Source: Gammaproteobacteria bacterium 45_16_T64
GTDB taxonomy: Bacteria > Pseudomonadota > Gammaproteobacteria > Pseudomonadales > Ketobacteraceae
Length of the DNA: 64,000 nucleotides
Direction: 5' to 3'
Assembly: GCA_002162955.1 (NCBI GenBank)
Contig: MABD01000014.1
Coordinates: forward strand, 47,021-111,020
The notes below the pieces were generated by a model, which was given only the letters and a program-made list of their open reading frames with translations, had not been told where the DNA came from and did not search any database. The position numbers were made by a program, and so were the translations under genes. Below, piece after piece: positions 9,887 through 17,797 of the stretch; within the stretch, counting starts at the first letter, position 1; every line of letters begins with the position of its first letter.

Positions 9887-10442
9887 AACGTTTAGACACC
9901 TTAATAAAAAAGGGTTTTACTTTCACTTTACTAAGCTCTAATGATCGCATATTAACAAAGGGGCGCACTCTTGATTCAACAGACAGCCCAGCCATAACGC
10001 CTTTTTCGACATCACCTTCAAATGGGGAAAAAAGAATATGCTGATTCGCTATGCTACGTTTGATTACTTTCTTAAGCTGTTCTGACGATAGTTTTTCCGA
10101 GATAAAAACGCCAACCGAAGGCTGACCTCCCCTCGCCAAGTATTGCTTTATTGAAATGGTACGAATAACAACCGGCACCTCATGTAAAACAGACAAATCT
10201 TGTGTCAGCATCTCTGCACTTCTCAGTGCCAAAGCCTCATCATATTGATAAACCATATCCACATAGATATTGCCGTCAGGTAGAATGCTATTTCTATAAT
10301 TCATATCGGCAACGAGCATCGTTCGAAATAGCTTTTGGCCTACGGAAATTCGTCTATCCGTAAACGAATCCGCTACCGTCGACGCACTCGTTGTCGTCAC
10401 CAACCAAAGCATGATAATTACTTGAGTCACTACTCGCCGCAT
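9876..10442 (-). CDS. YfiR-like periplasmic protein
   Basis: This 188-residue exported protein has a signal peptide of about 20 residues (hydrophobic IIMLWLVTT, then SAS). The C-terminal half has the pattern of the YfiR/DUF4154 family: a VGVFISE strand, then a predicted helix, then SVESRVRPFVNMRSLELS and a final VKPFFIKVSKRY. In Pseudomonas, YfiR is a periplasmic inhibitor of a diguanylate cyclase. Here it is encoded between a TonB-dependent receptor and a histidine kinase, with a GGDEF regulator upstream, so a role as periplasmic signal relay is likely. The family call is by pattern only. No cysteines typical of redox-sensing YfiR are visible in the mature part. Confidence 0.6.
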   Translation of the reverse strand: MRRVVTQVIIMLWLVTTTSASTVADSFTDRRISVGQKLFRTMLVADMNYRNSILPDGNIYVDMVYQYDEALALRSAEMLTQDLSVLHEVPVVIRTISIKQYLARGGQPSVGVFISEKLSSEQLKKVIKRSIANQHILFSPFEGDVEKGVMAGLSVESRVRPFVNMRSLELSKVKVKPFFIKVSKRYAP

Positions 10443-10482
10443 GATGGTTCTTTTCCACTGAACACAATCACATTAGAAGCCT

Positions 10483-12546
10483 CTAGAATCCATACTCAAT
10501 CCCAAGATATCCACTTATCCCCCCCTGCGTTAGCCCTTCTGGCCACTGCGTGGGATACGATTGTATTTCCCACTCCTCATCCGTCAGGTTTTTAATCACA
10601 AACTGCACTAATAGATCTTTCCCTCCCATGGGAGGTTTATACGTTAAGGTATAATCCACTGTTGTGTAGGCATCAAACGTTTCTACATGTGGCAATGCCA
10701 AATTAGGTAGCTCTGCCCCTTCTTGCTCTCCTACGTAATGTAACAATAACGAATGGCTGGTATGGGGCGTCATTTCCCAAAACACACCGAGATTAGCCAG
10801 CCAATTAACAACCCCCGTGAACTCTTCATCTGTATCCAACTTATCTTCCGTTTCCACATAAGATATATTTGAGAGGACCTGCCAACTATCGTTGATTTGT
10901 TCTACCCATTCCCACTCCGCCCCCATCGCATTCACTTCGCCCACATTGTGATACGTCGGCACTTGCCCCGGTATAAGTAACAACTCAATAAGGTCGGTGT
11001 ATTCTGCTCGAAATAAGGTTGTCGTTATTTTTCGATACGCTTGTCGATAGATGTAGCTCACCTCTGCGCTAGCCAGTTCTTCAGGGCTCAAGTCGTTAGC
11101 CTGCTCCGCAGATGAAGAGTTAATACCAAAATAACGCTGTTCTAGAGTTGGGGGACGATAAGCTTCGGCATATTGCAACTTGACGATGTGATTCTCTGCC
11201 ACACGCCACACTCCTGCAACCCTCGGAGAAGAGCGGCTTCCTATATCGCTATAATCATCGTGACGGACCCCAAACGTTAACTCTACACCATCGAATACCT
11301 TCCATTGATCCTGCAACACTGCGCTATTATATCGCCGATCAGAATCAATTAACGCCTCCGGTTTTTCATCCTCAAACACCATGCCAGAGTCAGCTCCTAC
11401 AAGGGATTTATAGGCATCAGAAACCTCAAACCTGGCCGCCTCCAAAATCAGCATTAGCTGGTTGTTAACACTGGTTTGCCAATCAAATAATGCACTGACC
11501 TTTAGATAGGATTCCTCTTGCCCCCTTTCTTCTATATTGTCTTCCGGATTGATGAGCGGAGGCCTCGTGCCCGGCAAAGGAATTCCCGCAGGCAACACCA
11601 ACTGCTCTGCCTCATCTGTATTGATATGCTGGTAAGTCGTAGTGAATACAGAATCCAGCGTGTCGCTCAACTTCCATTTTTTAACCAGACTTACGTTAAA
11701 CAGCTCTTCTTTTCTAGGCGAGTAATCGTCTTCGCTCTTCGCCACTCGACCAAAAAAACTCCCACGCTCCACTTCGATATATTGCCCTCTCAATTGGTAA
11801 CCACTATAAGCAGCCTTAAAACTCAACAACAGACCTTGCTCTTGATCAAAAATATCACTTGGCGCATACCCCGCACCATGAAATGAGAAGTTATCTACAC
11901 CTGATTCACGAGCAGTACCATCAGTATTCCAGAAAGAGACATTCATCCCCCAACCAACCCCACCACCACTTTCTCCCGCCAGGGCTACATCTATTTGGCC
12001 ATAGCCATTACTTCCGCCTTTCATGTGTATTGCTTGATTATTTTCTCGAGTAATAATGTTCACTACGCCTGAAAACGCGAATTCTCCATAAATGGAGGAC
12101 CCCGGACCTCTGATGACTTCAATACGATCGACCTGGAAGATAGGCAAACGTAGCACCGAATCAGCCGCTCCAGTGACCGCACTGTTGATCGATACACCAT
12201 TAAGCATGATTTTCAAATTACTCGAACTCAATGAAGAACCCACACCTCGCACAACAGACACTACCTGCCCTGTATTTCCTACACTGACATATATGCCCGG
12301 CACTCTTTGCAATGCCTCTCCGGTTGTTTGTACCCCCATCTCCTTGAGCTTGTCTCCATGCATCACGGTGACCGAACCCGGCACATAGTCCGCATTCATA
12401 TTTGTTTTTGTAGCAAGATCCGTTTCCTGACTGAGTAAAGCCATTAATTCAGCTAACGCCTCATCATCACCGGCTAAAACCTGAACAGGAAAAATCAAGG
12501 ACATACACACGAGTAAATAGGACTGACGAGCGCTTGGGGTTTTCAT
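10483..12546 (-). CDS. TonB-dependent outer membrane receptor
   Basis: This is a 687-residue outer membrane beta-barrel receptor. A signal peptide of about 25 residues is followed by a short segment (LAELMALLSQETDLATKT, then NADYVPG) that I associate with receptors encoded next to YfiR-like proteins. The plug domain at about residues 50-165 contains VPGIYV, RGVGSS and a VDRIEVIRGPGSSIYGE box. The barrel ends in an aromatic residue (GYLGIEYGF). The substrate is unknown. Because it is encoded with signalling proteins rather than an ABC importer, it may be a sensor or a channel feeding the periplasmic YfiR-like protein. It lies 73 bases after the GGDEF regulator gene and 40 bases before the YfiR-like gene. 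Confidence 0.88.
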   Translation of the reverse strand: MKTPSARQSYLLVCMSLIFPVQVLAGDDEALAELMALLSQETDLATKTNMNADYVPGSVTVMHGDKLKEMGVQTTGEALQRVPGIYVSVGNTGQVVSVVRGVGSSLSSSNLKIMLNGVSINSAVTGAADSVLRLPIFQVDRIEVIRGPGSSIYGEFAFSGVVNIITRENNQAIHMKGGSNGYGQIDVALAGESGGGVGWGMNVSFWNTDGTARESGVDNFSFHGAGYAPSDIFDQEQGLLLSFKAAYSGYQLRGQYIEVERGSFFGRVAKSEDDYSPRKEELFNVSLVKKWKLSDTLDSVFTTTYQHINTDEAEQLVLPAGIPLPGTRPPLINPEDNIEERGQEESYLKVSALFDWQTSVNNQLMLILEAARFEVSDAYKSLVGADSGMVFEDEKPEALIDSDRRYNSAVLQDQWKVFDGVELTFGVRHDDYSDIGSRSSPRVAGVWRVAENHIVKLQYAEAYRPPTLEQRYFGINSSSAEQANDLSPEELASAEVSYIYRQAYRKITTTLFRAEYTDLIELLLIPGQVPTYHNVGEVNAMGAEWEWVEQINDSWQVLSNISYVETEDKLDTDEEFTGVVNWLANLGVFWEMTPHTSHSLLLHYVGEQEGAELPNLALPHVETFDAYTTVDYTLTYKPPMGGKDLLVQFVIKNLTDEEWEIQSYPTQWPEGLTQGGISGYLGIEYGF

Positions 12547-12619
12547 GACATATTGACCCTAAAACATTGGTTCTTAGTCATATTAGTATTGCACAAGCTA
12601 GAAAAAGCATGACAAATCC

Positions 12620-13594
12620 CTACTGGTTTCGCCTTAGAGACTCCAACAACACATTCTCTATATTTAGGTAACAGCGATCCCTACCCAGCGCTTTCGCCAT
12701 GTACAATCCTTTATCCGCCTTATCCATAAGTTCCGATCGGTTACTTTGTTTTGTTGGCACACAGGATTCCACCCCCAAACTAATAGAAACATGATCAGAA
12801 ATTTCCGACGCTGCATGCGGAATCGCCAACAGGTTTACCTGACGGCGTAATTTCTCCGCCACAGCCATTGCTTGGGGTGCTGTCGTTTCTGGCAGCATCA
12901 CCACAAACTCTTCCCCACCGTAACGCGCTAACACGTCACCCGGACGCTCCAGTGCAGCTTGCATAATCGTTACAAGCTGCCTTAAGCAATCATCCCCCTT
13001 ACCATGACCATAAATATCGTTATAGGCCTTGAAAAAATCGACATCAATCATTATGACTGACAAAGCCTTAGCTGCTCGCTGGCAACGTCGCCACTCTTGA
13101 TCTAACAGCCCATCAAATTGACGCCTATTAGGTGCATTGGTCAGGCCATCAATTGACGCCAGGTGGTTTAGCAAGTCCGTTTTCTTCTTCATCTCCAAAT
13201 GATTTCGAACCCGCGCTTTCAATATAGAGATATTGTAGGGCTTGGTTATGTAATCTATCGCTCCAAGTGCCAAGCCTCTCGCCTCATCATAATTTTCCCC
13301 TCGCGCTGTCACAAAAATAACTGGAATATTCATTGTCTCCGGCTTTGACTTCAACCTTTTGCACACTTCATATCCATCCATACCCGGCATCATGATGTCC
13401 AACAGAACCAGATCTGGCAGTCGGTTATTCGCCAACTCAACTGCATCTTCTCCATTCAACGCGACCATTAAGTGCGTGTTTTCATATTGCAAATGTTCAA
13501 CAAGAATATCGACATTTGCAGGCACGTCATCAACCACAAGAATACTTGGAACCGAATTTCCTGCATATGCTAACTCCATACCGTTCATCCTCAC
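12620..13594 (-). CDS. Response regulator diguanylate cyclase (REC-GGDEF)
   Basis: This 324-residue protein makes cyclic di-GMP when its receiver is phosphorylated. The N-terminal receiver (residues about 17-135) has VDD, phospho-acceptor LLDIMMPGMDG and the conserved Thr/Lys (FVTA, TKPYN). The GGDEF domain (about 150-310) has an intact active site, RYGGEEF. An RxxD inhibitory site (RPGD) lies five residues before it, so product inhibition is expected. It resembles PleD/WspR-type cyclases. It is the first gene of the operon running to the TonB receptor, YfiR-like protein and hybrid kinase, and the kinase is its likely phosphodonor. The gene is divergent from the sigma-54 regulator. Confidence 0.92.
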   Translation of the reverse strand: MRMNGMELAYAGNSVPSILVVDDVPANVDILVEHLQYENTHLMVALNGEDAVELANNRLPDLVLLDIMMPGMDGYEVCKRLKSKPETMNIPVIFVTARGENYDEARGLALGAIDYITKPYNISILKARVRNHLEMKKKTDLLNHLASIDGLTNAPNRRQFDGLLDQEWRRCQRAAKALSVIMIDVDFFKAYNDIYGHGKGDDCLRQLVTIMQAALERPGDVLARYGGEEFVVMLPETTAPQAMAVAEKLRRQVNLLAIPHAASEISDHVSISLGVESCVPTKQSNRSELMDKADKGLYMAKALGRDRCYLNIENVLLESLRRNQ

Positions 13595-13797
13595 TCAATC
13601 ATCATCAGTCGCGTTTCCTTATTATTTGCAATATTGCTACCAAATATACAAACACGAACGTTATCAGCCAGTTACCTTCTAAGCCGCAATATGCCTCGCC
13701 TTTTCATTCGCATTTATTCTCTTATAGGGGCCGGAACTCCTATAGAAACCCGTAACTTCGCTTATAGTTAGTTAATAAATTGGGAGTTCGCGCTGAT

Positions 13798-15339
13798 ATG
13801 GCTGAAGCACCACTGTTACTACTTGTCGATGACAAACCAGAAAATTTAGATATTCTCGTCTCTCATCTTGAAGGGGCTGGCTACGATCTGGCCGTCGCCC
13901 TGTCCGGCGAAGATGCTCTCAATATTGTTGAGCTACAAAACCCTAGCCTTGTCCTGCTTGATATCATGATGCCTGGAATCGATGGCTTTCAGACCTGCTT
14001 GGCTCTCAAAAAAATTACACATATAAAAGATGTACCTGTCATCTTCATGAGCGCCTTAGCCGATACAGAAAGTAAGGTAAGAGGGTTTGCGGTAGGTGGC
14101 GTTGACTTTGTCACCAAGCCATTTCAGCGTGAAGAGGTCTTATCGCGCATTAACACGCACCTCACCATTCAACGCCAACATCTCTTATTACAAAATCAGA
14201 ACCAGAGTCTCCAGCAAGTCAACCAACAACTCCAAGCACAAATTGATAAGACCAAAGCGGTGAAGAAAGAGCTCGATATAGTCGACCATCGCCTATCTGC
14301 ACTCACGCAGCAAGAAGCACAACAATGGGGTATAGAAGCATTTATAGGCCATAGTCCTATGATTACCTCCGTACTCCAGGAAGTGCGAAGCTTACAGCAA
14401 GTAGATAGAACGAATGTCCTGGTACTGGGGGAAAGCGGTACAGGCAAAGAATTAATATCGCGCGCAATTCATTTCGGCAGTCACCGCAAGGACAAACCTT
14501 TTATTGCAGTGAATTGCTCCGCTATACCCGCAGACCTTGCGGATTCGGAATTTTTTGGGCATACCAAAGGTGCATTCACTGGAGCAGTCAGTAGTCGCAC
14601 AGGGCATTTTATGGACGCCAATGGAGGCACCCTGTTTCTTGACGAGATTGGGGATATGCCTTTGGCACTACAAGCAAAGCTCTTACGAGTACTTGAGGAT
14701 GGACAGGTCACCCCTGTCGGAGGCAACACATTCAGTAAAGCGAATGTCCGTGTTGTTTCAGCAACAAATATGGACCTTCGAGAAAAAGTCAAAAATAACC
14801 TCTTTCGCCAAGATTTATATTTTAGGTTAGCTGGATACGGCATCACCCTCCCCCCACTAAGGAAGCGCACAGAGGATATCCCTATACTCGCGAGGCACTT
14901 TCTACAACAACTGGCTGGTGAGATGGGCAAAGACAACACAAGCATCTCCGATGCGGCCATATCGGCGCTACAACGCTATGACTTCCCTGGCAACGTGAGA
15001 GAGCTTAGGAACATTATTGAGCACGCACTCATCAGCTGCCGTATGGGTACAATAAAACCAGCACACCTACATTTCATTCATGATATCGACATTCTAGAAC
15101 ACACAATTCACCATGCAAGAACCGCGAGTGAAAGCCCTGCCCCCCATATACAAGCCTGCTGCGACGAAGATAGTATCCTTGCTTATATCCAAGAGAACGG
15201 CCGCATTGACAATTCAGCCACACAGACACTACTCAAGGTTGAACACCCTCGAGCATCCTATCTTTTAAAAAAGTTATTGTCTGAGAGAAAGATAATAAAA
15301 CAAGGGGAGCGGCGCTGGGCTTACTACACATTGAAATGA
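13798..15339 (+). CDS. Sigma-54-dependent response regulator with winged-helix C-terminus
   Basis: This is an enhancer-binding activator of about 513 residues. The receiver at about residues 5-120 has VDDKPEN and LLDIMMPGIDG. A coiled linker (NQSLQQVNQQLQAQ) leads to an AAA+ domain with Walker A GESGTGKE, GAFTGA for sigma-54 contact, and GGTLFLDEIGDM. The usual Fis-type helix-turn-helix is missing. The C-terminus (about residues 445-513) instead reads like a winged helix (ILAYIQENG, SYLLKKLL, then ERRWAYYTL). I chose ATG 13798 because GGGAG lies 11 bases upstream. A TTG at 13780 would add six residues but has no ribosome binding site. It is divergent from the GGDEF-receptor-kinase operon and probably part of the same circuit. 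Confidence 0.88.
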   Translation: MAEAPLLLLVDDKPENLDILVSHLEGAGYDLAVALSGEDALNIVELQNPSLVLLDIMMPGIDGFQTCLALKKITHIKDVPVIFMSALADTESKVRGFAVGGVDFVTKPFQREEVLSRINTHLTIQRQHLLLQNQNQSLQQVNQQLQAQIDKTKAVKKELDIVDHRLSALTQQEAQQWGIEAFIGHSPMITSVLQEVRSLQQVDRTNVLVLGESGTGKELISRAIHFGSHRKDKPFIAVNCSAIPADLADSEFFGHTKGAFTGAVSSRTGHFMDANGGTLFLDEIGDMPLALQAKLLRVLEDGQVTPVGGNTFSKANVRVVSATNMDLREKVKNNLFRQDLYFRLAGYGITLPPLRKRTEDIPILARHFLQQLAGEMGKDNTSISDAAISALQRYDFPGNVRELRNIIEHALISCRMGTIKPAHLHFIHDIDILEHTIHHARTASESPAPHIQACCDEDSILAYIQENGRIDNSATQTLLKVEHPRASYLLKKLLSERKIIKQGERRWAYYTLK

Positions 15340-15365
15340 ACAGAGGTAAATTTCAGACAAAGAAA

Positions 15366-15393
15366 AAGGGCTTAGCATTTCTGCTAAGCCCTT
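15366..15393 (+). terminator. Terminator after sigma-54 regulator
   Basis: Hairpin with arms aagggcttagca/tgctaagccctt and a four-base loop, 27 bases after the stop codon. The upstream A-run would provide a U-run for minus-strand transcripts. It may also insulate the tRNA genes on the opposite strand. Confidence 0.75.
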
Positions 15394-15401
15394 ATCTTAT
15401 A

Positions 15402-15478
15402 TGGTGCGCCAGGAAGGATTCGAACCTCCGACCACCTGGTTCGTAGCCAGGTACTCTATCCAGCTGAGCTACTGGCGC
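15402..15478 (-). tRNA. tRNA-Arg (anticodon ACG)
   Basis: On the minus strand the sequence folds as a 77-nt cloverleaf: acceptor GCGCCAG/CTGGCGC, D-arm GCTCAGCTGGATAGAGT, anticodon arm CCTGG-CTACGAA-CCAGG and a TTCGAAT T-loop. Discriminator A and a genome-encoded CCA follow. Loop position 34-36 is ACG, read as Arg (A34 is normally deaminated to inosine). Confidence 0.97.
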
Positions 15479-15589
15479 TTTAAGAGGGTGCGAATATTAA
15501 TGGTTATGCTCTTGAAAGTCAACGATAATTTCATCTTTTTGACTTTCTTAACCTTCGCTTATCTTTGCAATCAGATAATAAATAAAGAG

Positions 15590-15681
15590 TGGCGGAGAAG
15601 GAGGGATTCGAACCCTCGATGGGATTTAAAGCCCATACTCCCTTAGCAGGGGAGCGCCTTCGGCCTCTCGGCCACCTCTCC
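15590..15681 (-). tRNA. tRNA-Ser (anticodon GCT)
   Basis: A minus-strand cloverleaf of 92 nt with the long variable arm typical of serine tRNAs. Acceptor GGAGAGG/CTTCTCC (one G-U pair), anticodon arm CTCCC-CTGCTAA-GGGAG, T-loop TTCGAAT, discriminator G and an encoded CCA. The anticodon GCT reads AGC/AGU serine codons. Confidence 0.97.
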
Positions 15682-15856
15682 ACTCACAGGACGCAAATAC
15701 TACCATGTTTTTTTCGTTTGCCAACCCCATGGCACTGTTTTTTCACGTTTTTTTAAAAAAAAGTCAAAAAAAGGGCGAAAAAAAACAGGACTCCGGAATT
15801 ATACGCCGAGTGCCCTGCTTTTTTATTGAATCCTGGTTCGTCAGAAAAAGTGTATG

Positions 15857-16048
15857 CTACTCTTCTTCGACATTTGGATTCTGTTTTTCTCGCTGGATGC
15901 GCTGATAAATCTCTTCGCGGTGAACTGCGATTTCTTTAGGTGCGTTGACCCCAATACGAACTTGGTTACCCTTAACACCCAATACGGTAACAGTCACCTC
16001 ATCACCGATCATTAACGTCTCACCAACACGCCGAGTCAATATAAGCAT
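15857..16048 (-). CDS. csrA: Carbon storage regulator CsrA/RsmA
   Basis: This is a 63-residue RNA-binding dimer that binds GGA motifs in mRNA leaders and is sequestered by CsrB/RsmZ-type sRNAs. The sequence begins [16 protein letters not shown] and has the key C-terminal binding residues around [10 protein letters not shown] (Arg44 in VHRE). The tail is short and acidic (EEE). The gene lies in the conserved lysC-csrA-tRNA order. Its own leader has two GGA motifs (minus strand of 16057-16059 and 16069-16071), one overlapping the Shine-Dalgarno. This suggests autoregulation. A candidate antagonist sRNA is encoded at 52684-52935 in this same window. Confidence 0.97.
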   Translation of the reverse strand: MLILTRRVGETLMIGDEVTVTVLGVKGNQVRIGVNAPKEIAVHREEIYQRIQREKQNPNVEEE

Positions 16049-16394
16049 CTACCTTCTCCTTCAAGTGCTCCGTGGCAAAAAATCTGTCCAATCCACTAGC
16101 CTTACACCGTAGCCACCACAAGTGGTGGGTACATGCGCATCCCATAGAGAGTCCATTACAGTAATTATTGCCTAGCTACGTCAAAAATGAAGGCAACTGA
16201 GGAAATTCATCCAACTATTTAGTTATGAATGAGTTCCGTTTCCCTTGAATTGGGTTCTAATGCAGGGTGATTGTGATTTCCTGACCGGAGTTTTATAGTA
16301 TTGCTGCACGAGAGCGCTAGATTAATGCGCCCTCAGTGAAGCGAAAAAATAATAACAATCATTCATTCTAAATGAATAAGGCCATTATTGTACG
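16049..16394. other. lysC-csrA intergenic region
   Basis: 346 bases with no gene. It holds the csrA promoter and leader on the minus strand. A weak hairpin (arms attcatt/aatgaat, about 16360-16378) just after lysC is AT-only and not a convincing terminator. GGA motifs close to the csrA start are described with csrA. Confidence 0.5.
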
Positions 16395-17621
16395 TTAGTT
16401 TTCTTCTTTGTCTAGATCGAAGCCGGAATGAAGTGCTCGAACCGCTAGTTCTAAGTACTTCTCTTCGATCACAACAGAAATCTTAATTTCTGACGTTGAA
16501 ATCATCTGAATATTGATCGACTCATCAGCCAGAATCTTAAACATTTGACCTGCAACACCCGCATGCGAACGCATACCGACACCAACGATGGAGATCTTGG
16601 CAATACCATCATCACCAATCACATCTTTGGCCCCCACTTCCGCGGCAACTTTAGTTAGGACATCTTTAGCCTTAGCAAATTCATTTCTGTGCACAGTAAA
16701 GGTAAAGTCCGTGGAATGATCTTCACTGACGTTTTGAACAATCATATCCACTTCGATATTCGCTGCACCCACAGGACCCAAGATCTTATAAGCCGCGCCA
16801 GGGATATCAGGAACACCTCTCACTGTGATCTTCGCTTCGTCTCTATTGAACGCAATTCCAGATATTACCGGGTTTTCCATATCATCCTCTTCATCGACAG
16901 ATATTAGGGTTCCAGGACCCTCACCAAAACTTGAAAGTACGCGCAATGGTACATTGTACTTACCCGCAAACTCTACCGATCGAATCTGTAATATCTTCGA
17001 CCCTAGGCTCGCCATCTCTAACATTTCTTCAAACGTGATTCGCTCTAGGCGCTGCGCACCATCAACAACACGAGGGTCAGTCGTATAAACCCCATCAACA
17101 TCCGTGTAGATCTGGCACTCATCAGCGCCTAGCGCGGCAGCCAGCGCTACACCAGTCGTATCTGAACCTCCACGACCCAATGTTGTAATGTCCCCGTGCT
17201 CATTCACTCCCTGGAAACCCGCAACGACAACCACACGCCCTTTCGCCAAATCTCCCCGCATTTTTTCGCCATCAATTTCTTGAATACGCGCTTTGCCATG
17301 GGATTCATCGGTTAAGATCCGTACCTGCCCGCCGGTATAAGAGCGCGCATCATAGCCGTCCTTTTCCAGGGTCATACATAACAGAGCAATGGTAACCTGT
17401 TCCCCTGTCGTCACCAGCACGTCCATTTCCCGCGGCGAAGGCTCAGTGGTAATTTCATTGGCTAACGCAATAAGTCGGTTAGTCTCACCACTCATCGCAG
17501 ACACAACCACCACTATATCGTGGCCGTCATCACGAAAACGTTTAACGCGGTTCGCCACGTTCTGGATTCTTTCTACGGTACCGACCGAGGTACCACCGTA
17601 TTTCTGAACTATAAGAGCCAT
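16395..17621 (-). CDS. lysC: Aspartate kinase
   Basis: This enzyme phosphorylates aspartate, the first step to lysine, threonine, methionine and diaminopimelate. The 408-residue cytoplasmic protein starts with the kinase domain (VQKYGGTSVG at residue 4; RGGSDTTGVALAAALGA near 150; TDVDGVYTTDPR near 172). Two ACT domains (about 265-400) follow, which bind feedback-inhibiting amino acids. The length is that of monofunctional aspartokinases. It lies between alaS and csrA as in Pseudomonas. Confidence 0.97.
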   Translation of the reverse strand: MALIVQKYGGTSVGTVERIQNVANRVKRFRDDGHDIVVVVSAMSGETNRLIALANEITTEPSPREMDVLVTTGEQVTIALLCMTLEKDGYDARSYTGGQVRILTDESHGKARIQEIDGEKMRGDLAKGRVVVVAGFQGVNEHGDITTLGRGGSDTTGVALAAALGADECQIYTDVDGVYTTDPRVVDGAQRLERITFEEMLEMASLGSKILQIRSVEFAGKYNVPLRVLSSFGEGPGTLISVDEEDDMENPVISGIAFNRDEAKITVRGVPDIPGAAYKILGPVGAANIEVDMIVQNVSEDHSTDFTFTVHRNEFAKAKDVLTKVAAEVGAKDVIGDDGIAKISIVGVGMRSHAGVAGQMFKILADESINIQMISTSEIKISVVIEEKYLELAVRALHSGFDLDKEEN

Positions 17622-17797
17622 GTTGAATTCTTTCTCGTTTCAGAGGACACAATATAAGCGTACGTATTTACTGACTAAAAATCAGACGCGGTAATTTACC
17701 AAGTTTCTGACCAAAAACCAATAAAGCTCACCAATCTATTGACTTAGCAAGCTTTATTTATAGGTCCATTTGGATTCAGTTACAAAGTTGTCCGCAT

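Noticed and set aside
14196..14960. Minus-strand frames within the sigma-54 regulator
   Set aside because: They are antisense to the AAA+ domain, with Ser/Arg-rich nonsense composition.
15749..15790. Terminator in the A/T-rich tract between tRNA-Ser and csrA
   Set aside because: Long A and T runs are present, but no GC-containing stem could be drawn.
17622..17797. Lysine riboswitch upstream of lysC
   Set aside because: The alaS-lysC gap is only 176 bases and shows none of the conserved lysine-riboswitch elements I know.
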